Assembly: GCF_042433955.1 (NCBI RefSeq)
Contig: NZ_JBHLUH010000081.1
Location: 1-64,000, forward strand
Direction of reading: 5' to 3'
Source of the DNA: Phytohabitans kaempferiae
GTDB taxonomy: Bacteria > Actinomycetota > Actinomycetes > Mycobacteriales > Micromonosporaceae
Length of the DNA: 64,000 bases
The notes beneath the pieces are model-generated. The model did not search any database. It was not told where the DNA came from and worked only from the letters and a program-made list of their open reading frames with translations. The first letter of the stretch is position 1, and every line of letters starts with the position of its first letter. Of this stretch, positions 18,516 to 27,107 are shown piece by piece. The translations under genes were made by a program, and so were the position numbers.

Positions 18516-19193
18516 ATGCCGGACGTACGCGGGCAACTGCTACCCATCTACGTGCTCGCCGACGAGTCGGGATCGATGCGGGACCTGATCGGCGAGCTGA
18601 ACACCGGACTCAAGGCCCTGCACGCCGCCCTGCTCGCCGAGCCGATGGCCGCGGCAAAGGTGCGCTTCACCCTCATTGGCTTCTCCGACACCGCGGTGCT
18701 GCGGATGCACCTCGCCGACCTGCGCCACGCCGCCGAGCTCCCCACCCTCGGGTGCCGCGCCGCGACCAGCTACGGCGCGGCCTTCCATGCGCTCCAGGAG
18801 CAGATCCCCGCCGACATCCAGCACCTCAAGGGGCAGGGGTACGAGGTGCACCGCCCGGCCGTCTTCTTCCTCAGCGACGGGCAGCCCAGCGACGGCAACC
18901 GCTGGTTTCCGATCCACGACCGGCTCGTCGATCGCGCGCAAACCATCGGCGCGCCGAACATCATCGCGTGCGGCATCGGCGAAGCGAAGCCGCCAACCAT
19001 CCTGCGGGTGGCGACAAGGCCCGAGTACGCGTTCGTGTCCATCGCGGGTGCCGACGTTGGGCAACCGATCGCGAGGTTCTGCGCGGCGCTGACCCGCAGC
19101 ATCGTCAAGTCGAGCAGGTCGATGGCGGACGGCAGGGCCGAGCTGTACGTCGACCGGCCCGAGGGCTTCCACATGGCGATCGACGTGGTCTGA
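18516..19193 (+). CDS. TerY-like vWA domain protein
   Basis: The ATG at 18516 lies 6 bases after the previous stop, with GGGGGAG just ahead. Almost the whole 225-residue protein is one vWA domain: LPIYVLADESGSM holds the MIDAS DxSxS (Asp16, Ser18, Ser20), a Thr-containing loop sits in GCRAATSYGAAFHAL, and the second Asp is in VFFLSDGQPSDGN. The C-terminal zinc ribbon seen in many TerY proteins is absent. In TerY-P triads, TerY, a PP2C phosphatase and a Ser/Thr kinase are encoded together, and the next two genes are exactly those. It is likely the phosphorylated or metal-sensing adaptor. Confidence 0.85.
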   Translation: MPDVRGQLLPIYVLADESGSMRDLIGELNTGLKALHAALLAEPMAAAKVRFTLIGFSDTAVLRMHLADLRHAAELPTLGCRAATSYGAAFHALQEQIPADIQHLKGQGYEVHRPAVFFLSDGQPSDGNRWFPIHDRLVDRAQTIGAPNIIACGIGEAKPPTILRVATRPEYAFVSIAGADVGQPIARFCAALTRSIVKSSRSMADGRAELYVDRPEGFHMAIDVV

Positions 19194-19195
19194 GC

Positions 19196-20071
19196 ATGAG
19201 TTTGATCCACAATCCGCCAGGACCTGACCACTGGGCACCGATCGTGGTCGACGAACCCACCTACCCGTACGACCCGCGCCCCGCCCCCGGGCGGCAGCCA
19301 GACACGATCTGCGACGGCTGGACCACGCCCGACCTCGTGGTGCGCATGGCCTCGGTACGTGGCAACAGCCACCGGCACGCCGGGCAGTACCGGCAGGACG
19401 ACGCAGGCGTCGTGCCGCACCCACCGTCCGGGGCGGTGCTCTTCGCGGTGATGGACGGGGTGTCCAGCGCGCCCCTGGCGCACTTCGGTGCCCGCATCGC
19501 CGGACAGGCCGCCCTCGAAACGCTCGCGCACCTGCTGGATGGGGGCGGCGGCCGGGTCGACTGGGGCGAGGTGCTGAGGGCCGCCGCCGACGCGCTGCTG
19601 CACCACCCCCTCCACGGCCTGCGCCCAGGCGAGACGCCCACCGACGTGGAACGCCGGCTCGGCACCACGATCGTCACCGGAGTCGTCCGCCCCACCCGGT
19701 CCGGCCTCGTCGCCACCATGGTCCGGGCCGGCGACTCCGGGGCCTGGCTGCTGCACGGCTCCCGGTACGTGTGCCTCTTTGACCCCAAGGGCGCCGGCCG
19801 GGCGACGGTTAGCTCCGCAGTCGCCGCTCTGCCGCGGATCCCGGCCCGGATAGAACGAGTCGAGGCGCCGGTGGCGCCCGGGTCTGTATTGCTGGTCGGC
19901 ACAGACGGCATCGGCGACCCGCTCGGCGACGGCACTGGGCTGATCGGCGCGCTTTTCGCCCAGGTGCTCCAGCGGCCGCCGCCGCTGCTGGGCCTCGCCC
20001 ACGCGGTCGACTTCTCCCGCGACACGTTCGACGACGACCGCACGCTGGTCGCGATCTGGCCCCGCCCCTGA
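19196..20071 (+). CDS. PP2C-type protein phosphatase
   Basis: The ATG at 19196 sits just after the TerY stop. The 291-residue product has the PP2C motifs in order: QYRQDDAGVV near residue 65, AVMDGVSSAP with the metal-binding Asp-Gly, VRAGDSGAWLL, LLVGTDGIGDPLGDG and the C-terminal FDDDRTLVAIW with metal-binding Asp. All key Asp residues are present, so it should be active on phospho-Ser/Thr. No membrane segment or signal peptide is seen. It is placed between the TerY gene and the kinase gene, so it most likely reverses phosphorylation by that kinase. Confidence 0.88.
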   Translation: MSLIHNPPGPDHWAPIVVDEPTYPYDPRPAPGRQPDTICDGWTTPDLVVRMASVRGNSHRHAGQYRQDDAGVVPHPPSGAVLFAVMDGVSSAPLAHFGARIAGQAALETLAHLLDGGGGRVDWGEVLRAAADALLHHPLHGLRPGETPTDVERRLGTTIVTGVVRPTRSGLVATMVRAGDSGAWLLHGSRYVCLFDPKGAGRATVSSAVAALPRIPARIERVEAPVAPGSVLLVGTDGIGDPLGDGTGLIGALFAQVLQRPPPLLGLAHAVDFSRDTFDDDRTLVAIWPRP

Positions 20072-20123
20072 CCGGCCACGCCGGCCCGTACACACACGCC
20101 GGCCCGTACACATTGGACAGCGA

Positions 20124-21710
20124 ATGAGCGTATCCATCGGCGCACCAGTCAGCGCGCCACGCCTAACCACCGTCCGCGAGCTGGGCGTGGGCGGGCAGGG
20201 CACGGTCACGCTGGTCGAGGCGCCGGAGCTCTTCCCGGGGCAGCTGGCCTTCAAGGAGTACCCACGGGCGACGCTCGAGGAGGCGGACGTCGCACTACTG
20301 GGCCGGCTGGTGGGCCTGCCCGCGCGGGCCGGCGACGAGCTGCGCACCCTCCTGGACGAGCGCGCCGCTTGGCCGGTCGCCACGGTGCATCGCGGTGACG
20401 CCGTGTGCGGGTTCCTGATGCGGCCGGCGCCGGCGGAGTACCTCGCTGAGCTGAGGCTGCCGGATGGGCGCCGGCCTCACCTGCTTGCGATGGAGTTCCT
20501 GCTCAACCCGCCCGAGTACATGTGGAGCATCGACCTCCAGGTCACCGAGCGCATGCGGCTGGGACTGCTGCGCGAGCTGGCGGGGATGCTCGCCGTACTG
20601 CATCGGGAGCGGATCATCGTCGGTGACCTGTCCCCCAAGAACATCCTCGTCGCGCTGCGGCCACCCCGCTGCTTCCTGCTCGATTGCGACGCTATGCGGG
20701 TCGCCGGCGAGTCAGTGCTTCCCCAGTTCGAGACGCCTGACTGGCGGCTGCCGGCGGGCGAGGAACTAGCCACGCCGGCCAGCGACCGCTACAAGTTCGG
20801 CCTGCTCGCAGTACGGCTGCTGTTGGCCGACCAGGCCGCGGGCGATCCCGGGCCGCTGCGCGCCATTCCCGCGCTCGTCCCACTTGCCGACCTGGCCGCG
20901 CGCAGCCTCGCCGCGCCACCTGTACGGCCAGACTGGAATGAGTGGCTCACCGCGCTGGACGCCGCCCTGCCGCTGGCAAGCGATGCCCTTCCCGCCCCGC
21001 CAGCGCTACCGGTATCCGCCCCTCCTACCACTACGCCGCCGATGCCGCCGTTCGGACCGCGGCCTGCGCCGCCGCGTCCCGCTGGCACCGGATGGACGGG
21101 AGCCAAGACATTCGCCCTGGTGATGGCGGTCACCGCAGTGCTGGTGCTCCTCCTGTGCGTCGCTGCCAACGGCGGCGGGGAGAGCGAGGCCGGCCCCACC
21201 GGTAGAACGGACCAGTTCACAACGGGCGAAGGCACGCCCGGGTACCAAGGCGACACCGGGTCCGGCGCCCCCGCTGGGCCAACCCCTGAGCGGCCGGATG
21301 GCGTCGGCATCGTCGGCGTACACACAGCCAACGACGATCCTAATCTCATCGCCGTGGCGGGGTTCTTCGACAGGTACTTCCGAGCGATCAACGACAAGGA
21401 TTGGGCGGCCGTGCTTTCGCTCTACGCCCCAGAGGGGGTGATCGACCCCGGCGACGAGCGGCACCGCGCGTCGTTCATCAAGGCGATGTCCACGACGCGA
21501 GACGAAGACATCCACGTGGTGTCGGTGGACTCCACCGTCGACCCGGTCATCGCCCGGGTTAGATTCGTCAGCAACCAGAGCCGTGGGTACGGGCCCAAGA
21601 ACCGGCCGGACGAGACCTGCACCCGCTGGGACGTCACCTACGCCCTGACCCGGCACGGCGACGACTACCGGGTCTACCGTCCGCAGCGCGCCAGGAATCA
21701 GCCCTGCTGA
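20124..21710 (+). CDS. Membrane Ser/Thr kinase-like protein with C-terminal NTF2-like domain
   Basis: The ATG at 20124 gives 528 residues. The kinase domain (about 15-280) has a Gly loop GVGGQGTV (21-28), Lys44 in LAFKEY, a catalytic loop VGDLSPKN (Asp168, Asn173) instead of HRDxxxxN, and CFLLDCDAM with Asp187 in place of DFG. All catalytic residues are present, so activity is plausible. A Pro-rich linker leads to one membrane segment at about 331-351. The outside part ends in an NTF2-like domain (VAGFFDRYFRAINDKDW, then LSLYAPEGVIDPGD). The kinase probably signals across the membrane. It overlaps the convergent XRE gene by 13 bases. Confidence 0.8.
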   Translation: MSVSIGAPVSAPRLTTVRELGVGGQGTVTLVEAPELFPGQLAFKEYPRATLEEADVALLGRLVGLPARAGDELRTLLDERAAWPVATVHRGDAVCGFLMRPAPAEYLAELRLPDGRRPHLLAMEFLLNPPEYMWSIDLQVTERMRLGLLRELAGMLAVLHRERIIVGDLSPKNILVALRPPRCFLLDCDAMRVAGESVLPQFETPDWRLPAGEELATPASDRYKFGLLAVRLLLADQAAGDPGPLRAIPALVPLADLAARSLAAPPVRPDWNEWLTALDAALPLASDALPAPPALPVSAPPTTTPPMPPFGPRPAPPRPAGTGWTGAKTFALVMAVTAVLVLLLCVAANGGGESEAGPTGRTDQFTTGEGTPGYQGDTGSGAPAGPTPERPDGVGIVGVHTANDDPNLIAVAGFFDRYFRAINDKDWAAVLSLYAPEGVIDPGDERHRASFIKAMSTTRDEDIHVVSVDSTVDPVIARVRFVSNQSRGYGPKNRPDETCTRWDVTYALTRHGDDYRVYRPQRARNQPC

Positions 21711-23047
21711 GCACCGGACCTCGGGCGCACCGCTCCCCACCGGCTCTCGTGGAGGCGCAACGACAGCCTGGCCGCGACCGGATCGCCGGGGCGGCGTCGC
21801 AGCACCGCCGCCAGCCGGCGCAGGTCGGCCGCGACCGTCGCGGACCGGACCACCGCCTGCGCGTCCAGCACCTGATCCGTCAGCTCGCCGGCCTCCTGCA
21901 TGCGCCCGCATGTGGCGAGTGCCAAGGCTTGGCGGGCCGCGAAGCGGGCGCGGGCCCGGGTAGCGTGCGCCGGGATCCGGCTCACCGTGTCGCGCAGCAC
22001 CTCCGCCGCCCCAGCCGCGTCGCCGAGTTCGTACAGCGACCAGCCGGCCGCCGCCTGCGCGTGGTCAGTGACGTTGGCGCTGCCGATGACGGCCTCCCGC
22101 TCGCCCGGCGGGTCAGCCGCGAGCAGCTCGCGAGCCACGTCGAGCGCACGGAAGCAGTCGTCTCGACGGTTGGCAAGCGCGTGGCCCTGCGCCTCACGCT
22201 GCTCGGCCAGGCCACGGATGCGCGGGCGGCACCGGGCCCGCCGCGCACGCTGGGCCGCGCTGATGGTCTCGTCCGCTTTCCCCTGGTACATCGCGATCAG
22301 CGCGTAGCGGACCAGCGCGTACGCGGCCATGTCGCCCTCGTCGCCGGCCGCCGCCGCGTAGCGCACTGCCTGCCTGGTCCACCAGCGCGCACCGTCGTCG
22401 TCGCCGCACTCCTGCGCCATCCACCCGGTGTACTCGGCGTAATCAGCGACCAGCGACAGGGCGCGCCGGCGGTCGGCACCTCGGCATTCGCCGGCGAACA
22501 GGCTGAGGGTGTGCGCGTGCGAAACCAGGGTGGGCATCAGCATCCGCGCGTCCATGACCTGCCCGAGCGCCCGGGCTTGCGCGTACCACGACCGGAACGT
22601 CTCCAGCACCGAGCGGCCCGGGGCGGCGTGACCCTCGCCCGCCGGCTGGAACGGCCGCTCGGCCGCGCCGGCCAGGCCGGCCGCGCTCAACAGGCCGGTG
22701 GCGAACAGTTCGCGCCGGCTGGCCATGAGGAACCGTGCCTTGTTGTCGTCGTACCGGCCCAGGTCGTACACCAGCACCTCGCTCGCCTCATCACGGGACG
22801 GGCCGGAGGCCTCGTCCTCGCCATCGGCCACGAGCGAGGCCAGCGCGCCGTCGCACCCGAGAGCCGCGTCGCAGAGACGGGCGAGGTCTGGACTTGCCCC
22901 CTTCACGCCGTTCTCGACCTTGCTCAGGTGGCTCTTGCTGTAGTGCACGAGCTTCGCGAAGGCGTCGAGGGAGTATCCTGCCTCGACCCTCCGGCGACGC
23001 AGTTCCACGCCGAACAGCTTGCTTCTCCGCTCCACGAACCTCACCAC
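21698..23047 (-). CDS. XRE-family regulator with TPR-like C-terminal region
   Basis: The ATG at 23047 gives 449 residues. The helix-turn-helix lies near residues 10-70 (RRVEAGYSLDAFAKLV, then HYSKSHLSKVENG). The rest is helical with TPR-like repeats (AYALVRYALIAMYQGKADE, then AAAGWSLYELGDAAGAAE), as in many actinomycete regulators that respond to peptides. It ends 13 bases inside the kinase gene on the opposite strand. It could regulate the kinase operon, though no operator was identified. Function beyond DNA binding is inferred. Confidence 0.85.
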   Translation of the reverse strand: MVRFVERRSKLFGVELRRRRVEAGYSLDAFAKLVHYSKSHLSKVENGVKGASPDLARLCDAALGCDGALASLVADGEDEASGPSRDEASEVLVYDLGRYDDNKARFLMASRRELFATGLLSAAGLAGAAERPFQPAGEGHAAPGRSVLETFRSWYAQARALGQVMDARMLMPTLVSHAHTLSLFAGECRGADRRRALSLVADYAEYTGWMAQECGDDDGARWWTRQAVRYAAAAGDEGDMAAYALVRYALIAMYQGKADETISAAQRARRARCRPRIRGLAEQREAQGHALANRRDDCFRALDVARELLAADPPGEREAVIGSANVTDHAQAAAGWSLYELGDAAGAAEVLRDTVSRIPAHATRARARFAARQALALATCGRMQEAGELTDQVLDAQAVVRSATVAADLRRLAAVLRRRPGDPVAARLSLRLHESRWGAVRPRSGAQQG

Positions 23048-23439
23048 GTTTCCCGTTGTCGCCTCGCACCATCCTCATGCGACAGACAACCTCTCTACCA
23101 CGACGCCCGTCGTCAGATATCCGATCGCGGCACCGCCAGCCCCGCCGCACCGCCCTCGGGCGCGATCGAGCGGGAGCGATCAGGCGGTCGGCGGCTGGCG
23201 GTGCGTCGGCGGCGGGCCGGACCCGCCGGTTGCCTTCATCGTGGAATCTTTGGATGGGCCTACAAGGGGTCCGGGGACTGTGCCGATGGAGGGTGTGCGG
23301 GGTCGGCATGTGCATACGCGAAGGTGACACGCTGGTCACACACACCCGGTCGCGCTTGCCCACCCAGGTGCGCGTGGCCACTACCCGGTGGCGCATCGAA
23401 AGCGTTCCAGACTAGCAAGACGCCACCAGGGTTGGATGA
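23048..23439 (+). other. Intergenic stretch with no supported gene
   Basis: About 390 bases between the XRE gene and the transposase remnant. The first part probably includes the XRE promoter. No credible frame, hairpin with T tract or repeat was found. Confidence 0.4.
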
Positions 23440-23739
23440 GCACCCCGTCCGCCGCAGGGACTCCTGGACCGACACACCACCCTGGTCATGCTCGCCCACG
23501 CCATCCTGGCCATGATCGCCGCCCGTGGACGCACCCGGACCCGTCCCAGCGACCAGAAGCTGATCCCATTGACCGTCAACGAGATCCGCCGCCTGTTCGC
23601 CAAACGCTTCGCCGCCACACCGCACACCATCACCCACTGGCTGGCTGGTCCCGCTGGCGCTGCCTATACCAAAGGCCCGCGCCAAACCAGCCACTATCGA
23701 CGCCGCGGCCAACTCGCTGATCGACCAGCACCTGCATGA
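23440..23739 (+). pseudogene. IS701-type transposase, C-terminal fragment
   Basis: The frame opens after a stop at 23437 and reads GLLDRHTTLVMLAHAILAM, then PLTVNEIRRLFAKRF and a degenerate HTITHWLAG...TSHYRRRG tail. These are the hallmarks of the C-terminus of IS701-family transposases. The catalytic DDE region and both terminal inverted repeats are missing. Near the end the ...SRWR... part appears in another frame, so there is also a small indel. This is an old insertion remnant and marks a rearranged zone. Confidence 0.6.
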
Positions 23740-24472
23740 CGAACTCCGGCTGGAGTGTTCGCTAGGACGTCCTCATCGGATACGACGCGATCGCGATCAA
23801 GTCGGCGACGACCTGGTCGAGCGGTCGGCTGGCATCCAACTCATGCATGCAGTTCGCTCTGAGTACCGGCTCGATCCTGGCGGGACCTCCAAGATCATCG
23901 CTCGTTCCACCGGCGCCTTCCCGAACGGGTCGACACGGCCACCCGAACGAGCACTTCCGGGCCGGCCACGGTCGTCCAAATGGCGTACCGGTCTTGCCCA
24001 GGGAACACGCCTACTAATCCCATAGAGCCAGGGCCAAGCCGCATCCGAAAGGAGGCCCCGGCCGCGCGCCGGCCCGTCGCTCACCCTAAGCCGGATAGGC
24101 GCCTGAGTAGGCTTGGAGGCGCCTCCTCTAGTTGGGCCGAGAAGACGGGCTCAGGCTCCCCGCGGCGGCAGCGGCCACGTGCCGTCCAGCACGACGAACG
24201 TCGGATCGCTGCTGGTCATGCCGCGTTCCCATGTTGTACGGGACCCGCCGGGGGCACCACCCATCCGACCAGCGCAAACAGCGCCGCTGATCAGCCCGAC
24301 CCACACCTGCGTTGCTGCGGCGGCGGACTGCCTTACCCGCCAGTAAGCCGAGGTGGTGTAGCTCACGGGCGATTCTTCAGCGCCCCCCGCAACGCGGAAT
24401 CCAGGGATCCATCGCCGATGCGTTAGTCGCGCGCGGCATCAGGAGAGGGCCAGGCCACGGACCGGTACCTCG
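23740..24472 (+). other. Remnant region without a supported gene
   Basis: About 730 bases after the transposase fragment. Short frames exist on both strands but none has family motifs. A 12-bp perfect palindrome (ggaggcgcctcc) lies near 24116. A minus-strand frame (24151-24366) has one hydrophobic stretch and is too weak to call. It is probably scrambled by past insertions. Confidence 0.4.
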
Positions 24473-24682
24473 ATGTACGGCCAGGCCGACGTCGCTGCCG
24501 TGCTAAAGAGCCTCGAACCCGGGGCAAGCGCCAAGCGGCGGACGCAGCCGAAGCGGGCGGTTCAGCCGCGCAAGGCTGGCCGACGGCGCGGGCGAGCGGA
24601 GCCGGTGGTGCAGCCACGTTCCGAGATCTGCCCCTCGTGCGGCATCGCAGTGCCGTTACAGGGCCAGTGCGGCTGTTCGTGA
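24473..24682 (+). CDS. Small protein with C-terminal Cys cluster
   Basis: The ATG at 24473 gives 69 residues. The middle is basic (Arg/Lys-rich, KAGRRRGRAEP), and the C-terminus EICPSCGIAVPLQGQCGCS carries four Cys that could bind one zinc. Similar C-terminal Cys clusters (CPxCxxxLPxxGxCxxC) occur in small actinobacterial proteins of unknown function. The basic stretch suggests nucleic-acid binding, which is inference. The preceding ribosome site is poor. Confidence 0.45.
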   Translation: MYGQADVAAVLKSLEPGASAKRRTQPKRAVQPRKAGRRRGRAEPVVQPRSEICPSCGIAVPLQGQCGCS

Positions 24683-24930
24683 GAGGCCAGCGTGCCGCCG
24701 CACAGCACCGCGGCGCTCACCATCAGGTACAGGCCGAGGGGCTTGATGTTCGTCCACAATGCTGTGTCTTTCTTGGACAGTGCGCGGGAGACGACCGCTG
24801 CGCCCCAGGTGCGCGTCGAAGAAGGCGGCGCCATCAGGTCGCCGCCTGGCCCGTCGAAGTACCTTGTTGTGGTGCGCACGGCGCGGCGGCCGGGCTCGTC
24901 GCTCCGGCGGAGAGACTTCTGGGGGCACAG

Positions 24931-25572
24931 ATGATCATCGCGGGGCGCTTCAACGGGCCGCCTGGGTCGGGAAACGGCGGCTACAGTGCGGGCACGTTCG
25001 GTGGAGGCACGGCGCGGGAGGTGACGTTGCGGATGCCGCCGCCGCTCGACACGCCGCTCACCGTGGTCGGCGACCGGATCCAGACCTCCGAGGGCGCCGT
25101 GGTGGCTGAGCTCGCGCCGGCCGGCCCCATCACCGTCGTGGTCCCACCGATCGGGTACGCCGACGCGGTGGACGCCGCCACGCGCTACGCCGGCTTCGCC
25201 GAGCATCCCTTCCCCACCTGCTACGTCTGCGGCCCCGAGCGTCCCGACGGCCTGCGCATCTTCCCCGGCGCGCTCGACGACGGCACCACCGCTGCCCCGT
25301 GGACCGTCCCCGATGACGTGTCCGAGCCGGTGGTCTGGGCGGCCCTCGACTGCCCCGGCGGCTGGGCGGTCATCCAGGGCGGCCGGCCGTACGTGCTGGG
25401 TCGCATCGCCGCCCACGTGGCCCACCTGCCCGCCCCGGGCGAGCGGTGCGTGGTGCGCGGCGCGCTCGCCGAGACCGAGGGGCGCAAGGCACTGGTGCAC
25501 ACGACGCTGTACGGCCCGGACGGCGACGAACTCGCCCGCGCCCGCGCCACCTGGATCGCCATCGCCCGTTGA
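24931..25572 (+). CDS. Hotdog-fold (thioesterase-like) protein
   Basis: The ATG at 24931 follows GGGGG and gives 213 residues. The N-terminal half begins IIAGRFNGPPGSGNGGYSAG, a pattern typical of acyl-CoA thioesterase-like proteins with a conserved Asn-Gly-Gly, and continues through a TCYVCGPERPDGLRIFPG segment to a C-terminal beta-rich region. The protein is probably a double-hotdog enzyme or substrate-binding protein acting on acyl thioesters in the cytoplasm. Substrate unknown. It is followed by a run of short repeats and a strong terminator. Confidence 0.65.
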   Translation: MIIAGRFNGPPGSGNGGYSAGTFGGGTAREVTLRMPPPLDTPLTVVGDRIQTSEGAVVAELAPAGPITVVVPPIGYADAVDAATRYAGFAEHPFPTCYVCGPERPDGLRIFPGALDDGTTAAPWTVPDDVSEPVVWAALDCPGGWAVIQGGRPYVLGRIAAHVAHLPAPGERCVVRGALAETEGRKALVHTTLYGPDGDELARARATWIAIAR

Positions 25573-25592
25573 GGCCCTGGCGGGGAGGGCCC

Positions 25593-25691
25593 GCGAGCCA
25601 CCAACCACGCCGCAAGCCACCGAGCACAGGGAAGGTCACGAGCCACCGAGCACACCGCGAGCCACCAAGCACGGGGAAGGCCGCGAGCCAA
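25593..25691 (+). repeat. Short direct repeats with core gagccacc-agcac
   Basis: Four to five imperfect copies of a 15-base core, such as cgagccaccgagcac, occur between the hotdog gene and the terminator, with spacers of about 3-11 bases. The gaps are irregular, so this is not a CRISPR array. The region is non-coding on both strands. Confidence 0.6.
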
Positions 25692-25713
25692 AAAAGCGAG
25701 CCAGAAACACGGG

Positions 25714-25748
25714 AAGGCCGGGCGGCACCACCGCGCCGCCCGGCCTTT
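25714..25748 (+). terminator. Bidirectional intrinsic terminator
   Basis: A perfect 13-bp stem (aaggccgggcggc paired with gccgcccggcctt) with an 8-base loop lies between the convergent hotdog and chitinase genes. The A/T ends on both sides allow it to stop transcription in both directions. Confidence 0.85.
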
Positions 25749-25761
25749 CGGAGATACCTCG

Positions 25762-26841
25762 TCAGCAGCTCAGGTTGCCGCCTGGGGTGGTGCCGAGGAT
25801 CTGGACGAACCGCTGGTAGTTGTTGATGCGGCTCTGCACCTGGGCGGGGTTGCCGCCGTTGCACTCGATGGAGCCGTTGATGCTCCGGATCGTCTCACCG
25901 AAGCCGGCGCCGGTGACCATCGCGTTGTGCGGGGTCATCCGGCCGGGGCCGGTCTGCGTGTTCCAGTACCAGAGGGCCGTGCGCCAGGCGACCGACGCGT
26001 CGTTCTGCACCAGCCACGGGTTGGTGAGCAGCGGCAGGCCCAGCGCGTCGCCCGCGGCCTTGTAGTTGAAGTTCCAGCTCAGCTGGACCGGACCGCGGCC
26101 GTAGTACGCGGCCTGGCCGGCCGGGCAACCGTACGGCTGCGAGTAGTCGCAGTAGTGCGGGTAGTTGGCGGTGTTCTGCTCGACGATGTGCACCAGCCCG
26201 CCCGTCTCGTGGCTGGCGTTGGCGAGGAAGGCGGCCGCCTCCTGGCGCCGCACGGTGTCGGAGCCGGTGCGTGCGAAGGCGGGGAAGGCGCTCAGCGCGG
26301 CGACCAGGCCGGAGTACGTGTAGAACGAGTTCCGGTTCGGGAACATCTGGTTGAACTGCGCCTGGCTCACCACGAAGCCGTTCCCACCGGGGGGCGGCGT
26401 GGTCCCGGGCGGCTGGCCGCTACAGGTGTACGGGTCCCAGTACCAGGTGCTGATCGTGGGGTCGTAGCCCGGGTTGCCGTGCTCGGCGATGTAGTACTGG
26501 CCGTTGGTGTACCGGACGATCGCGCCGGCGTTGTACCACTGGCCGGCGACCCAGTTGGGGTGGTTGCAGCTACCGGACGGGGGCGGGGTGGTGCCGCCGC
26601 CGCATGTGCCCTGGTCGGCCCAGACGCCGGTGGTGCCAGGCGGGGCCTCGCCCTGGGTCCACCACTTCGCCTGCCAGTTGCGGCCGTTGTGGGAGGCCGT
26701 CATCCCTCCGGTGTAGACGGACGACGCCTGCCACGGCGCCGCGCAGGCGGCCGCGGACGCGGTGGTCATCGGCACGATCGCCGCCAGAGCACCACCGATC
26801 ACCAGCGCCGCGACCGTCGCGATCGTGCGCACTCTGAACAC
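25762..26841 (-). CDS. Secreted GH19 chitinase with two carbohydrate-binding modules
   Basis: The GTG start at 26841 was chosen because GAGGAGG lies 8 bases upstream. The 359 residues begin with a signal peptide (RTIATVAALVIGGALAAIV, cleavage after ASA). Two CBM5/12-like modules follow, one around SVYTGGMTASHNGRNWQAKW and one around NPGYDPTISTWYWDPYTC, joined by Pro/Gly linkers. The GH19 catalytic domain fills the second half, with the acid Glu in NASHETGG and the GPVQLSWNFNY substrate region. It hydrolyses chitin outside the cell. An AT-rich AACTTTCCTAAC element lies upstream. It is separated from the next gene downstream by the shared terminator. Confidence 0.92.
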   Translation of the reverse strand: MFRVRTIATVAALVIGGALAAIVPMTTASAAACAAPWQASSVYTGGMTASHNGRNWQAKWWTQGEAPPGTTGVWADQGTCGGGTTPPPSGSCNHPNWVAGQWYNAGAIVRYTNGQYYIAEHGNPGYDPTISTWYWDPYTCSGQPPGTTPPPGGNGFVVSQAQFNQMFPNRNSFYTYSGLVAALSAFPAFARTGSDTVRRQEAAAFLANASHETGGLVHIVEQNTANYPHYCDYSQPYGCPAGQAAYYGRGPVQLSWNFNYKAAGDALGLPLLTNPWLVQNDASVAWRTALWYWNTQTGPGRMTPHNAMVTGAGFGETIRSINGSIECNGGNPAQVQSRINNYQRFVQILGTTPGGNLSC

Positions 26842-26907
26842 GTGGTCACCTCCTCGATGTGTGGTCGTGACGTTCATCGATGAGGTGAGAGCGTAGCACG
26901 ATAAATA

Positions 26908-26919
26908 AACTTTCCTAAC
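26908..26919 (-). promoter_or_regulatory. AT-rich element upstream of chitinase
   Basis: On the chitinase coding strand the sequence GTTAGGAAAGTT is followed by an AT-rich run, about 65 bases before the GTG. Similar GTTAGGAAAG half-palindromes are found ahead of secreted glycosidase genes in this family, and may be an operator or part of the promoter. Recalled pattern, not proven here. Confidence 0.4.
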
Positions 26920-27061
26920 AATTACCGTCAACGCGAGCCGACATCCGCCAGGCCCGAGACGAGCACGGGCAGCGATGGAGCATACGGAAGGATCGAGTTT
27001 CCGGAAGGGCAGTAGCCGAAAAGGACGCTTCGAGCGAACACACCGAGGGCCATAGACCGCT

Positions 27062-27077
27062 ATAGTGACCTGACTAT
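27062..27077 (+). promoter_or_regulatory. Inverted repeat upstream of the MFS gene
   Basis: ATAGT-gacctg-ACTAT forms a 5-bp inverted repeat 30 bases before the MFS start. It may be an operator for a regulator of the transporter, or part of the promoter. Confidence 0.4.
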
Positions 27078-27107
27078 CGAAAAGTTTGCGGTAGTTAGTG
27101 AGGCAGC

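Noticed and set aside
16608..18536. 642-residue minus-strand frame
   Set aside because: Antisense to the SPFH-vWA gene. No domain recognised and no ribosome site.
21749..23515. 588-residue plus-strand frame
   Set aside because: Opposite to the XRE-TPR gene, low-complexity Arg/Ala-rich sequence.
24562..25620. 352-residue minus-strand frame
   Set aside because: Mostly antisense to the hotdog gene. One short hydrophobic part (24700-24780) is protein-like but cannot be tied to a start or family.
25593..25691. Possible CRISPR array
   Set aside because: Spacing is irregular and too short (about 3-11 bases), and no cas gene is near.
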